Shown piece by piece: positions 7,360-15,988 of a stretch of 28,722 bases of DNA; position 1 is the stretch's first letter, and each line of letters starts with the position of its first letter. The position numbers were made by a program, and so were the translations under genes. The stretch is from assembly GCA_022839625.1 (NCBI GenBank), contig JALHJL010000017.1, positions 70,798 through 99,519 on the forward strand, given 5' to 3'. This stretch comes from Phycisphaerales bacterium (GTDB lineage: Bacteria; Planctomycetota; Phycisphaerae; UBA1845; Fen-1342). The notes below the pieces were generated by a model. That model worked only from the letters and a program-made list of their open reading frames with translations, was not told where the DNA came from and searched no databases.

Positions 7360-10300
7360 TTACCGCGCAAAGCCGACGAAGCCGAAGTTGATACCGCTGT
7401 CGAGGAACAGCCAGTCCAGCTCCGTGTCGCCGGTGATATCGCCGAAGAGGAACGTGCCTTGATTGTGCAGGCTGTCTCCCTCGGGCGGACTGTTGGTCTT
7501 GTCGTCGAACGTGACGCCCGTGAACGTGATGTCGGGCGTCGTGGCCGGCGTGGCCGCGCCGCGGATCATGTAAATGTGATCGAAGCCCGGCTCGGTGAAG
7601 AACGCATCATCGACGCCGTCACCGTCCACGTCATACACACCGAGGCGGGCGCCGACGCCGGTCGGCGCGATGGTCGAGATCATGGGGGCGAGGGCCGTGT
7701 CAGCGCCGATGCCGGTGATCGGGACGAGGTCGGTCGTGCCGCCCCAGACGAAGAACACGGCGCCGTCGTCCTGGTCGGCCTGGATGAACTCGTCGCCGTC
7801 GTTCACCCCGAGGTCATCGCCGGAGTCGAGGGCCGCGATGAGCAGGTCATCGCCGCCGGTGCCGTTGATGTTGCCCTTGGCCACCTCGGCGCCCAGGCCC
7901 ATGCTGGTGTTCTTCGTGCCCAGAATGGGGTTGGAGAGCGTAGCGCTCGGCGCGTTCGCGGCGACGACATACGCGATTCCGTCGTAGTGCTGCGTGTAGC
8001 CGGAACCCCGTACCAGATTGTCGAGCGCGCTGAACTTCGAGGTGAAGATGAGCTGCTCGGGGTCGGTGGGGTCTGCCGTCGCAACGACCAGGGCGTCCGC
8101 GTCGCCGTTGATGGCGTCCATCAGGGCCGCGAGCGCAGCCTCCGGCAGATCGGCATTGGCCGCGCTGATGTCAACACGGACATCGCCCGCCGCGAGGTTC
8201 TCCGGATCCTCGGTGTCGAACTCGTAGACGCGCACGCGGCCGCCGATGGCCGTCACGACCATAGTCGCGTCCGCCACGCGCGCCCCGTTGACGATCTGCA
8301 AGTTGTAGGTGGTGTACGGATCGCCGTCCGCCCAGGCCAGCGGGCTGCCAACCGCGAGGCCGTTGGCGTTGGCGGCCAGCGAGTACCCGATCTGATCGAA
8401 GTCGCCGCCGGTATACACGGCCGCATAGTGAACGTTGGTCTCGACCAGGGCCTCGGTCGAAGCGACAGCGGGCGTATCGTCGGTCACGCCGACCTGCAAG
8501 ATCTCGCTCGTGACGATGTCTGGACGCTGCGGCTTGAGCACACCGTCGGCCCCGCCCTGGAACACGTACACGCGCCCCTCGTTGGCGTTGTAGAAGTCGT
8601 TGGCCAGCACTTCGGGTTCGCCATCGACAGCGGTCGCGACGCCGTAGACCTGCATGCTTGCGAAGCCGGGGTCGGTAATGATGAGGTCGGGCTGATCGTC
8701 ACCGCCGAAGACCGGGGCGATGGCGATGCGCGTGCCGAACTGGCCTTTGCCCGGCAGGCCGGGGTAGGAGCCGACGGCCGGAAGTGAGGTCAGGTCGCCG
8801 TCCGGGCCGCGGAACACGTGCTCGTACGTGGGCGGGAAGATCAGCAACGTCTGGTCATCGTGGTCCGAATACGGCTGGGCCGGATCGCCTGTATGGAAGA
8901 ACACGCGGACACAGCCAATCCCACCGTTAAGTGGGTAAAGCTGGGACAGCGCGATATCGGGCAAGCCGTCCCCGTTGAGGTCTCCGACCGCGAGCTGCTT
9001 GGGTTCGCGGACCACACCCTGGTTGAACCAGAAGTCCCCGGCCCCGTCCAACTGCGGGCCGAAGTTGCCGTTGTTCACAGGATGGCGAAGCGCGGCCACC
9101 GAGCCCTGAATGTAGCCGTCCGTCTTGATGCGAACCTGGTTGCCGAACACGGTGATGATGTCCAGCGCACCGTCAAGGTTCACGTCGGCCAGGGCGCTGA
9201 CCGGACCGTACTCCTCCCCCGCGGCGGTGTCGGGGCTGCCTGACCAGCCTTCGTAAGTCGTCGGGGCGTCGACATCGTTGGACGCGGCTCCGACCAGCGC
9301 GGCGTTGATCTCGGGGGCCTCGAGGTAGTCGCCGGTGACGTGGAACACGACCGGAACCCCAACCAGCGCAGGCCCCGGCTTCCAGACCCGGTTCACCTGC
9401 ACCTGGTTGCCCGCGGACAAGTTGCCGTAGCCGTCCATCGTCTCGTACATCAGCGTGTACTTCCCGGTCGGCATGCCGCCGTCGCCGCCGATCGTCAGCG
9501 TGATGTCATGCGCGGCACCGTCCGCCTCGACCGCGGCCACCGACTGGGTCACGAACTCGGGGTGCGCGACGCCGTTGTCATCCACCAGATAGAAGCGGTA
9601 GTTGGTGGTCGTCGTCGGGAGCACGCTGACCGTCATCTCCGCGGAGCCGTTCGGGGCCAGGACCTTGTTGGTCACCGGTCCGGGGCTGCCCATCGGGAGC
9701 TCCTTGACCTGAACGGCACGCGGGCCCGGCGGAACGGAGGCCCCATACGAGCTGCTGCCCCAGTCACCGCTGATGGAAGACGGCTCGACAATCAGGTTGA
9801 TCGTGAGGTCGCGGCTCCGGGAAACGCCCTTCGGATTGGTCACGGTCGCCCGCACGACGTACTCGCCCGGCACGAGGATGCCGAAGTTCTCGATCGTCGT
9901 GCCGATGTTCGACAGCGTCAGGAAAGCGGCCTCCGGGCTGGCCTGAATGGTCAGGAGGCTGATTAGCTGGCCGTTGTTCGTGATCGTGCCGAACGCATCG
10001 GTGAACGTTGCGTCCTGGGCGCGGCCGGCCTCCGGCACGCTGATGATCTCGTACGTGACGGGCATCTCGGTCGTGTTGCGCGGATCGACCGCGGTGTCCG
10101 CCAGCACCAAGCTGGCCTGCGTTGCGAACTCGGGATCATGTACGGACACGAAGGTGTGAGCGTACACGGCCGACGCACGCCCGATCGCCCGGACCAGCGC
10201 GGGGTTGCCGGCAACGACGACGCCCGAGGATTCGTAGTAGTCAGAGTAGGACTTGACAATGAACTGAATGTCGCCGACGGCGACTTCGATCTCCGCGCTG

Positions 10301-10665
10301 CCGCTCCGCGGAGTCTCGCCCGAATCGGTCGCCTCCACCAGGAAGGTATAGAAGCCGGCCACCTGGGGGACAAACGAGGCCGCCGCGGTCGCCGCATCAG
10401 CGAGCGTCACAGTCGGACCGTCGACCAGGGTCCACTGGAACGTGTAGGGTTCGGTGCCGCCGGTGGCCGACGCGGCGAGGTTGATCGTCTTCGCGACGGT
10501 CGGTTCACCGGTCGTCGTCGGTGTCACCGTAAGCTTCGGGGTGGTGCCCGTGCCGCCCGTTCCATCGGACGGGATGAGCGGACAGCCGCCGACCAGGACC
10601 GCGCACACGACGATCCCGAGCACTAGCGACGCCCTGAAGCCAAGCATAGATCCATTCCTCAACAT
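7360..10665 (-). CDS. Large lipoprotein with PKD domain and FG-GAP/VCBS repeats
   Basis: The 1101-residue predicted surface or periplasmic lipoprotein has a signal peptide with a good lipobox LVGGC (C27), followed by PLIPSDG and a short Gly/Thr linker. A PKD/Ig-like domain spans about 43-135 (GGTEPYTFQWTLVDG ... FLVEATDSG). A long beta-rich middle section includes a second cadherin/Ig-like stretch. FG-GAP (integrin-alpha-like) repeats with calcium-binding DxDxDG loops follow near residues 490 (DVNLDGALDI), 558 (DLNGDGLPDI), 657 (DQPDLIITDPG), 928 (NINGTGGDDLLIA), 1007 (DVDGDGVDDAFF) and 1073 (GDITGDTELDWLFL), consistent with a beta-propeller. The start at 10665 is set by AAGGAGGT six nt upstream and by the signal peptide. 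Ligand and role are unknown. No PEP-CTERM or other sorting tail is seen. Confidence 0.88.
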   Translation of the reverse strand: MLRNGSMLGFRASLVLGIVVCAVLVGGCPLIPSDGTGGTGTTPKLTVTPTTTGEPTVAKTINLAASATGGTEPYTFQWTLVDGPTVTLADAATAAASFVPQVAGFYTFLVEATDSGETPRSGSAEIEVAVGDIQFIVKSYSDYYESSGVVVAGNPALVRAIGRASAVYAHTFVSVHDPEFATQASLVLADTAVDPRNTTEMPVTYEIISVPEAGRAQDATFTDAFGTITNNGQLISLLTIQASPEAAFLTLSNIGTTIENFGILVPGEYVVRATVTNPKGVSRSRDLTINLIVEPSSISGDWGSSSYGASVPPGPRAVQVKELPMGSPGPVTNKVLAPNGSAEMTVSVLPTTTTNYRFYLVDDNGVAHPEFVTQSVAAVEADGAAHDITLTIGGDGGMPTGKYTLMYETMDGYGNLSAGNQVQVNRVWKPGPALVGVPVVFHVTGDYLEAPEINAALVGAASNDVDAPTTYEGWSGSPDTAAGEEYGPVSALADVNLDGALDIITVFGNQVRIKTDGYIQGSVAALRHPVNNGNFGPQLDGAGDFWFNQGVVREPKQLAVGDLNGDGLPDIALSQLYPLNGGIGCVRVFFHTGDPAQPYSDHDDQTLLIFPPTYEHVFRGPDGDLTSLPAVGSYPGLPGKGQFGTRIAIAPVFGGDDQPDLIITDPGFASMQVYGVATAVDGEPEVLANDFYNANEGRVYVFQGGADGVLKPQRPDIVTSEILQVGVTDDTPAVASTEALVETNVHYAAVYTGGDFDQIGYSLAANANGLAVGSPLAWADGDPYTTYNLQIVNGARVADATMVVTAIGGRVRVYEFDTEDPENLAAGDVRVDISAANADLPEAALAALMDAINGDADALVVATADPTDPEQLIFTSKFSALDNLVRGSGYTQHYDGIAYVVAANAPSATLSNPILGTKNTSMGLGAEVAKGNINGTGGDDLLIAALDSGDDLGVNDGDEFIQADQDDGAVFFVWGGTTDLVPITGIGADTALAPMISTIAPTGVGARLGVYDVDGDGVDDAFFTEPGFDHIYMIRGAATPATTPDITFTGVTFDDKTNSPPEGDSLHNQGTFLFGDITGDTELDWLFLDSGINFGFVGFAR

Positions 10666-11038
10666 ACATGACCTCCTTGTGTGTAGGCGCAATGATCCCA
10701 CCGTGCCCCAATGGCACACGCGAACCACCTCGGCCGCATGGGACGTGATACCAATACCCAATACCCAATACCCAAGGCCCTTCGTCTGAATCGACCGTCG
10801 GCATGTTACGGGACCTTAGCCCAGTCGGCAAGGGCGGTTCGCGCAGATTTTGCCGGTGGGCCAGGGCACGGCAGCAGCCCCGCGTGCTCCCCTAATGCCC
10901 TTGGCCGCCGCGAGCAGGTTGCGGTTGTCCTGGGATGCAGCGGTGCGGAGTTGTCCAGGCGCTATGCCTTGGGGCGCATCAGCCTCTCGGCGTTCCGCGC
11001 GGGGACTTGCGGGATGCGTCGGAATTGCCGGCTGAGAC
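10666..11038. other. Intergenic region with CCAATAC tandem repeat
   Basis: This 373-bp gap lies between two minus-strand lipoprotein genes. It holds three perfect copies of the 7-nt unit CCAATAC at 10751-10771, plus a partial CCAA, about 86 nt upstream of the FG-GAP gene start, and a strong Shine-Dalgarno at 10671-10678 (minus). The rest is GC-rich. I see no convincing gene or terminator in it. Confidence 0.6.
10751..10771. repeat. Heptanucleotide tandem repeat (CCAATAC x3)
   Basis: Three exact head-to-tail copies of CCAATAC. The 7-nt period matches the two other heptanucleotide arrays in this window (17541-17575 and 17913-17996), although the unit sequence differs. Confidence 0.85.
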
Positions 11039-12166
11039 TCAGTAGCCGAGCAGCCAGGAAACGATTTCGAGCGCCGCCTGGTATCCAAAGGGAAAGACGG
11101 AATTGTCAAGCGGCGCGGTGGAAAGCTCCTGGGGCGACAAAATGCGGTCGTTGAAGCAGCTCGTGTCCATCAGGTCTTCGCAGTCCGCCGTGTGAACCAG
11201 CCCCAGCAGATGACCGAGCTCGTGGGCGGCGGTGTTGCCGAGCGCCTGGGCCATTTCCTCGAAGTTGGGGGTACTCCGGAAGGCCCCCTGAAAACCCTCG
11301 GTGAAGACAATGGCCGCGTCCGACGGATCCTGGTTGAACGTGTCGATCTGCTCGGAGATGGCGAACGCGTACTCGTCGTTGCCGCCGAAGTAGATCGTCG
11401 TGTGCGGCTCGGCCGGGACGGGGTGATCGTCGGAATTAAGAACCGTGAGGCGCAGGTCGGGGAAGCGCTCCTTCACGATCTGCGCGACGCGCTGTTTGAG
11501 CGCCTTGGTCTGTGCCGCAGGAAAGCCGACATCGGTCGCACTGAACGGCCGCAGGTTGAAAGTACCGACGTTAGGAATTCGGATGTTGCTGCCGCCGGCC
11601 CAGTGCAGATACACAATCTGCGTTACGGGCGCGGGCACGCCCACCTCGAACTCCACTTTCAAGATGACCTGATACTGCCCGAAGGTGCGCGTACCCGGGT
11701 AGGCGATGATCGCGACGTAGTACACGTCGGTCTCGCCTCGAATCACGATGTCGATCAACGGGTTCAGGTTCGAGCCGTCCGGCTCGCGGTCGTCGTTGAA
11801 CGCGACCAGGTACTCCCGGCTGTCGAAGATGGCGGCGACCGGGTCGAGATTCCCCTCGAGGCGCTGAACGTCCACCGTCAGTCGATCGCCGGCCGACAGC
11901 GTCCCGATCGCATACACGTCGATGTCCCCGGCGCGGTCGATGACTCCCGTGAACCGCAACTCGTTGTTGGTGCCCAGCGTGAGCGCGGTGGCGTCGGCGA
12001 TGGAACTGTTGTTGCTGGTGTCCAAACGCGGCGCGTCGTTCCCGTCGGACGGCGAGCCGTCGCTGGGGGCGGGCAACGGACAGCCGAGACACAGTGCGAG
12101 CAGCGGGGCGGCCAACGCCATGAGCAGGCGGGCTCGCCGCCGACGGTCCGAGGACAGGCATGTCAC
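11039..12166 (-). CDS. Lipoprotein zinc metalloprotease (HExxHxxGxxH), copy 1
   Basis: The 375-residue predicted secreted lipoprotein has an Arg-rich n-region and a hydrophobic segment ending in the lipobox ALCLGC (C29), then PLPAPSDG. About residues 50-160 look like a PPC-type beta-sandwich (SIADATALTLG ... RAGDIDVYAIG ... DVYYVAIIAYPG). The catalytic domain carries a metzincin-type motif AAHELGHLLGLVH with H315, E316, H319, H325, and a possible Met-turn at CEDLMDTS. The start is inferred as GTG 12166, eight nt after AAGGAG; the GTG at 12175 overlaps that Shine-Dalgarno, and earlier ATGs would precede the signal peptide by too much. It is paralogous to the next gene (shared HELGHLLGL, YFGG or HFGG, and SVFP-x-G near the C-terminus). 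Substrate unknown. Confidence 0.85.
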   Translation of the reverse strand: MTCLSSDRRRRARLLMALAAPLLALCLGCPLPAPSDGSPSDGNDAPRLDTSNNSSIADATALTLGTNNELRFTGVIDRAGDIDVYAIGTLSAGDRLTVDVQRLEGNLDPVAAIFDSREYLVAFNDDREPDGSNLNPLIDIVIRGETDVYYVAIIAYPGTRTFGQYQVILKVEFEVGVPAPVTQIVYLHWAGGSNIRIPNVGTFNLRPFSATDVGFPAAQTKALKQRVAQIVKERFPDLRLTVLNSDDHPVPAEPHTTIYFGGNDEYAFAISEQIDTFNQDPSDAAIVFTEGFQGAFRSTPNFEEMAQALGNTAAHELGHLLGLVHTADCEDLMDTSCFNDRILSPQELSTAPLDNSVFPFGYQAALEIVSWLLGY

Positions 12167-12282
12167 GCAGGTCACTCCTTTATGGGGCCGTCGAAAAAAG
12201 GGGACCGGCTCCGCGTCGAACCGCGTTCGGGGCAGCGCCAGTGGGCTTCCCAGCGGCGCCTGTCCCTTCCAGCAACGGACTG

Positions 12283-13497
12283 CTAGGGGTCCAGGTCCAA
12301 GCAAGTGCCGCACCGCGTGGGGAGTTCCTCCCTGACCAGCCGGCGCAGGGCGGCCTTGCGCATCATTCTTTCCGCCGCCAGGGGTTTTGCCAAGTACCCG
12401 GCGTCGGGCACCGCCGCGAGGCCAACGGTCTCGGCCAGTCGGGCCGGCGAATCCTCGAAGCCGACCGGGAACACGCTGGTCTCCAACTGGGCGCGTGAGA
12501 AGGCTTGCGCGCCGGCCAGATCCCAGGCCGTGCCGGTCGTATCCATAATGTCCGTCGGTACTTGCGTGTGGAAGAGCCCGAGCAGGTGCCCCAACTCGTG
12601 GCTTGCGACGTTGCCGACCATCTCTCCCATATCCTGGTCGCTCAGTCCCATGACCGAGAAGTCCGAGAAACTCTCAACGTAGATGATAGCATGCTGCCAC
12701 GGATCGGCGTTGTACTGGTCCACATTGTCCGCCAGCCCAAGCAGCCGCGAGTCGTAGCCGCCGAAGTGGACCGTGGCGTGCGCGCCGGCGGGCGGGAACG
12801 AGTCATCCGACGTGAGGAGCGTCACGTTGTAGGCGGCGTAGTCCTCGCGCATCGTCGCAACAATCGCCGCTTTCACGACTTCCGTCGCGCCGGCGTACTG
12901 GCCCCCCAGCGCGCCGGCATCGAACGGCCCGAACGAGATGCCGCTCCGCGCGTGTACTTCAACATTCGCGCCCCCGCCGAAGTTCAACCAGACGACCTGT
13001 GGCTGCGGCTGGGGCACGTCGAAGCCGCCGCGCCAGCCGACCTCCATCTGGAAGCTGCCGCCGTTGGCCCCGTAGGCAGGGGCAATGCCGGCGTACAGCG
13101 TCGGCGTACCCTGGCGCACGATATGTGCCAGGGATGCCCCGCCGGCGACGACCTGGCGGCGCAGCAGGTCGTAGTCTTCATTCAGGAACACGACGAGAAA
13201 AGCGTCGCCGGTCAGACGGGCGCTCAGGTTGGAGATCGTCCATTGGTCGCCGGCGGCCGCCGGCCCGAGGTCGATCAACTGGTACGGAGTCCCGCTCCCC
13301 AGCGTGCCCGCGAAGCGCACGGGGGCACCGACGTCGCCGTCCGTCGCGGAGGCGGTCGGAAGGAGGGGACTCGTCTCGACGATACCCGCCACCGCGGTGA
13401 TCAGACCTTCGTCCGGCTGATCCACGACGGACGGCGTGCAACCCGCGAGGATTGCTGCAACCGCAGGTGCTGCAAGGACTAGGTTGTGAAGCCGCAT
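12283..13497 (-). CDS. Lipoprotein zinc metalloprotease (HExxHxxGxxH), copy 2
   Basis: The 404-residue product has a short signal peptide with a clean lipobox ILAGC (C20). A beta-sandwich of PPC type is probable at about 55-170 (VRFAGTLGSG ... TPTLYAGIAPAYG). The protease motif ASHELGHLLGLFH gives zinc ligands H300, H304, H310 and catalytic E301, with DIMDTTG as the likely Met-turn region. Compared with copy 1 it carries an extra C-terminal tail of about 50 residues ending in PTRCGTCLD, whose two cysteines could form a disulfide. The ATG at 13497 is preceded by GGGGAGAG. The gap to copy 1 is 116 nt in the same direction, consistent with an old tandem duplication and possibly one transcript. 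Confidence 0.85.
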   Translation of the reverse strand: MRLHNLVLAAPAVAAILAGCTPSVVDQPDEGLITAVAGIVETSPLLPTASATDGDVGAPVRFAGTLGSGTPYQLIDLGPAAAGDQWTISNLSARLTGDAFLVVFLNEDYDLLRRQVVAGGASLAHIVRQGTPTLYAGIAPAYGANGGSFQMEVGWRGGFDVPQPQPQVVWLNFGGGANVEVHARSGISFGPFDAGALGGQYAGATEVVKAAIVATMREDYAAYNVTLLTSDDSFPPAGAHATVHFGGYDSRLLGLADNVDQYNADPWQHAIIYVESFSDFSVMGLSDQDMGEMVGNVASHELGHLLGLFHTQVPTDIMDTTGTAWDLAGAQAFSRAQLETSVFPVGFEDSPARLAETVGLAAVPDAGYLAKPLAAERMMRKAALRRLVREELPTRCGTCLDLDP

Positions 13498-13883
13498 GTC
13501 TTCTCTCCCCATGAAAAGGGGTTTTGGACATGCGGCGGCGCAGTCGGCCACAGGCCGGAGGCGCCTGACAGAAGGCTACTTCAACTATCGCATTGCATGG
13601 GCCGGTCCGTGAGCGGCGACGCGCAGAAAATTCGGTGTGCCGGATTGTCCGAGAATGGCTGCGGCGACAGCGGGAGGAGCGCGGCGGGAGAGTCGGCCGT
13701 GGGACGGCGGGCACGTCGGCGGACTGATAAGCCGCGCCGTTACCGGAAGCTGGCCTGGGGCGTGCCGCGGGAGCGCGCCGGAGATCAGACGGCCATTGAT
13801 GCCCCTTGCATCGCGATCCGATGAGAACTGCGTGTGCGTTGTCCGATCGATGCGGCGCGGGTGACCGCGCCAAGGTGACCTTC
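13498..13883. other. Intergenic region between divergent genes
   Basis: This 386-bp stretch separates metalloprotease copy 2 (minus) from the PilZ gene (plus), so it must hold the promoters for both. I could not pick out a convincing -35/-10 pair, operator or repeat in it. A moderately AT-rich patch occurs near 13575-13600. Confidence 0.5.
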
Positions 13884-14279
13884 ATGGATGCTGAGGAAAT
13901 CGTCAGGCTGACGCCCGAGGCGGTTCGCGAGCTGATCGACACGCAGCGCGTCGTCACCGTCCCGAAGCAGGGACAAGGGCAGCGGCGGGAAGAGCGCTGG
14001 CCCTTCCCCGGTACCGTCGAGGTCTGGCTGCCCGAGGAATGCTACGGGGAACGGCATATCCTCGCGACCCTGCACAACCTGAGCGCCAACGGGTTGGCCA
14101 TGCGCTCCCGCCGGCCGGTGCCCAAGGACACGCGCATCTCGGTGGCCATCCACCAGCCGACGATGAGCTGCTACGGCTACGCCATCGTGCGGCATTGCAC
14201 CCGAGCGCACGTCGGCTACCTGATCGGCGTGGAATTCAGCTTCCAGGCGAACGACGACGCGGACTGCGCACGGCCGTGA
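13884..14279 (+). CDS. Small PilZ-domain protein
   Basis: PilZ domains bind cyclic di-GMP and pass the signal to a partner. The 131-residue product has a short helical N-terminus (EEIVRLTPEAVRELIDT) and then a PilZ barrel. Both ligand motifs are present: RxxxR (R34-R38 in RREER) and N-x-S-x-x-G (N65, S67, G70 in NLSANGL). The final strands include GYLIGVEFSF. With both motifs intact, c-di-GMP binding is likely (inference from family knowledge). The ATG at 13884 is preceded by AAGGTGA at a good distance; earlier in-frame codons lack this. It is a stand-alone domain without a fused output. No cyclase or phosphodiesterase is in the window. Confidence 0.82.
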   Translation: MDAEEIVRLTPEAVRELIDTQRVVTVPKQGQGQRREERWPFPGTVEVWLPEECYGERHILATLHNLSANGLAMRSRRPVPKDTRISVAIHQPTMSCYGYAIVRHCTRAHVGYLIGVEFSFQANDDADCARP

Positions 14280-14318
14280 CGCGCCGCGGCCTCCGTGCCG
14301 GCCGCCCGCAGGCGACCG

Positions 14319-14348
14319 CTGACTTCCCGCCCGAAACGCCGCTACAAT
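14319..14348 (+). promoter_or_regulatory. Putative sigma-70 promoter abutting the M16 protease start
   Basis: CTGACT (14319-14324, 4 of 6 matches) and TACAAT (14343-14348, 5 of 6) are separated by 18 nt. Transcription would start near 14355, within 0-3 nt of the ATG at 14357, predicting a leaderless or nearly leaderless mRNA. This agrees with the absence of a Shine-Dalgarno. Confidence 0.45.
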
Positions 14349-14356
14349 CCCGCGCT

Positions 14357-15592
14357 ATGTCCGCCACCTTTGCCGAGCACATTCTGCCGAACGGCCTGCG
14401 CGTCGTGTGCGAGGTCATGCCCCGGGTGCGCTCGGCGGCGGCCGCCTTCCTGGCCCGCACCGGGTCGCGGCATGAGCGGCCCGTCGAGCACGGCGTGAGT
14501 CACTTCCTGGAGCACATGTGCTTCAAGGGGACGGCCCGCCGAAGCAGCCGCGACATCAACATCCGCTTCGACGAGCTGGGCAGCATCTATAACGCGTATA
14601 CCAGCAAGGAGCACACCGTCTATTACGGCTGGGTGCCGGCCGGCCGGCTGGGCGAACAGATCGAATTGCTGGCGGACATGCTGCGGCCCAGCCTGCCGCC
14701 GGACGAGTTCGAGACCGAGCGACACGTCATCCTCGAAGAAATCGCGATGAACGAGGACAGCTTCGACCGCCAGCTCTGGAACTTCGTGCACGAGACCGCG
14801 TTCGGCGCTCATCCGCTGGGCCACGAGGTGTTGGGCGAAAAGGAGACGATCGCGGGCCTGGCGCGCGAGACCATGATGGACTACCACCGCCGCCGCTACG
14901 CGGCCGACAACGTCTGCCTGGTTGCCGCCGGGGCTGTCGAGCCCGAGGCCGTCTTCGCCTTCGCCGGCCGGGCGTGCGGGACCTGGCAACGCGCCGCCGA
15001 CGGCGTGCCCGCGGCCGTACCGGCCGCGGCGGTGGACGGGGTGCGCAAGCGGACGCTCGCGCGTTTCAAGCGGCAGTCGGTGGTGCTGGTCTACCCGTCC
15101 ATCCCGCGCGGTCATGCCGATGAGGACAGCGTCGAGGCATTCACGGCCCTGTTCGGCGGACACAACTCGCGGTGCTACTGGAACATCGTGCAGAAGGGCA
15201 TCTGTACCGAGGCCGGCGCGGTGTGGATTGCCTACGAGAACTGCGGCCTGCTCGCGTTCTACGCCGACGGCGAGCCGGAGCGGTGTGAGGACATGCTCGC
15301 CGCGTTGCGGGCCGAGATTCGCGCCGTGAGCGAGCGCGGGGTCGGCGCGGACGAAGTGCAACGTGTCAAGAACCAGCGCCGCACGCAACTCGCGCTGGAG
15401 GCCGAGAGCCCGCGGACGCGAGTGATGCAACTCGTCGACGACCTGGAGACGCACGACTGCGTGCGCACCGCCCAGGCCCGCCTGGCCGCGGTCGAAGCGG
15501 TCAGCGTCCAGACGATCGCCCGCTACCTGGAGCAATACCCGATCGACGGCGACGGGCTGCTGCTCTCCTGTGGCCCGCGCGACTGGCCCTGA
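14357..15592 (+). CDS. M16-family zinc peptidase (processing-peptidase-like)
   Basis: Zinc endopeptidase of the pitrilysin/mitochondrial-processing-peptidase superfamily. The 411-residue product carries the inverted zinc motif HFLEH (H49, E52, H53), the distal ligand Glu at about E127/E128 in VILEEIAMNEDS, and the family block HGVSHFLEHMCFKGT. Next come TSKEHTVYYGWVPA and FHPLGHEVLG-like FGAHPLGHEVLGEKETI. The C-terminal half is the inactive paired domain, with the GGHNSRCYWNIVQKGICTEAG region corresponding to the usual G-x-G-x-SRL block. The length fits the short 410-420-residue bacterial class. Despite the active-site motif the physiological substrate cannot be inferred. The start was chosen at ATG 14357, where homology begins; no Shine-Dalgarno is visible. 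Confidence 0.92.
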   Translation: MSATFAEHILPNGLRVVCEVMPRVRSAAAAFLARTGSRHERPVEHGVSHFLEHMCFKGTARRSSRDINIRFDELGSIYNAYTSKEHTVYYGWVPAGRLGEQIELLADMLRPSLPPDEFETERHVILEEIAMNEDSFDRQLWNFVHETAFGAHPLGHEVLGEKETIAGLARETMMDYHRRRYAADNVCLVAAGAVEPEAVFAFAGRACGTWQRAADGVPAAVPAAAVDGVRKRTLARFKRQSVVLVYPSIPRGHADEDSVEAFTALFGGHNSRCYWNIVQKGICTEAGAVWIAYENCGLLAFYADGEPERCEDMLAALRAEIRAVSERGVGADEVQRVKNQRRTQLALEAESPRTRVMQLVDDLETHDCVRTAQARLAAVEAVSVQTIARYLEQYPIDGDGLLLSCGPRDWP

Positions 15593-15988
15593 CGGGGAGT
15601 GGCCTGCGCCCCAAGGTCTGATCCAGGTGTCACGAGAGTCCATCGCCAAGCGGTAGCTCACCCTGCCTGAGGCGCTCGGTGCGAGGGGCCCGCGCGCGGT
15701 GCTGATCCTCGTCAAGCTGTGCAAGATCGGGAAGGTGGAGAAGCTCCAGACGGTCGTGGCGCGCGTCGAGTTGCGCTGCCCCCGCTGCACGGCGTTGCAG
15801 CAGGTTGGACGCGAGGGAAAGTCGAAGGTCGGCGTGTGCGGGAGATTGGGAAGGGGCTGCGAAGACTGGCGGGTCCGCGCGGCCTGGCGGCGGAAACGGG
15901 CGGACCCTGCACCCCGGAGGGACGCGCGGTATACTTCTGGAGCTATGCCGAGGCCCGCCGCGGTATTTTGAGACTCGGGGAGTCGCAA
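15593..15988. other. Intergenic region before the restriction-modification gene
   Basis: This 396-bp stretch has no firm gene. It contains a protein-like fragment with a zinc-ribbon start (see 15699-15854), a TATACT hexamer at 15930-15935 that could serve as a -10 but lacks a recognisable -35, and GGGGAG at 15977-15982 that suits the ATG at 15989. Confidence 0.5.
15699..15854 (+). pseudogene. Possible gene remnant encoding a zinc-ribbon segment
   Basis: Read from 15699, the frame gives KIGKVEKLQTVVARVEL followed by RCPRCTALQQVGREG and a later VCG. The CPRC pair plus a single following CG resembles half of a treble-clef zinc ribbon with its second knuckle decayed (VGVCG rather than CxxCG). 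The frame then runs into low-complexity basic sequence. No start with a Shine-Dalgarno is seen. It may be a decayed 3' end of a former gene or chance; I lean only weakly to remnant. Confidence 0.22.

Noticed and set aside
7333..8787. Plus-strand 484-codon open frame opposite the FG-GAP gene
   Set aside because: Antisense to a protein with signal peptide and repeated DxDxDG motifs; the shadow shows only low-complexity Val/Arg/Asp sequence.
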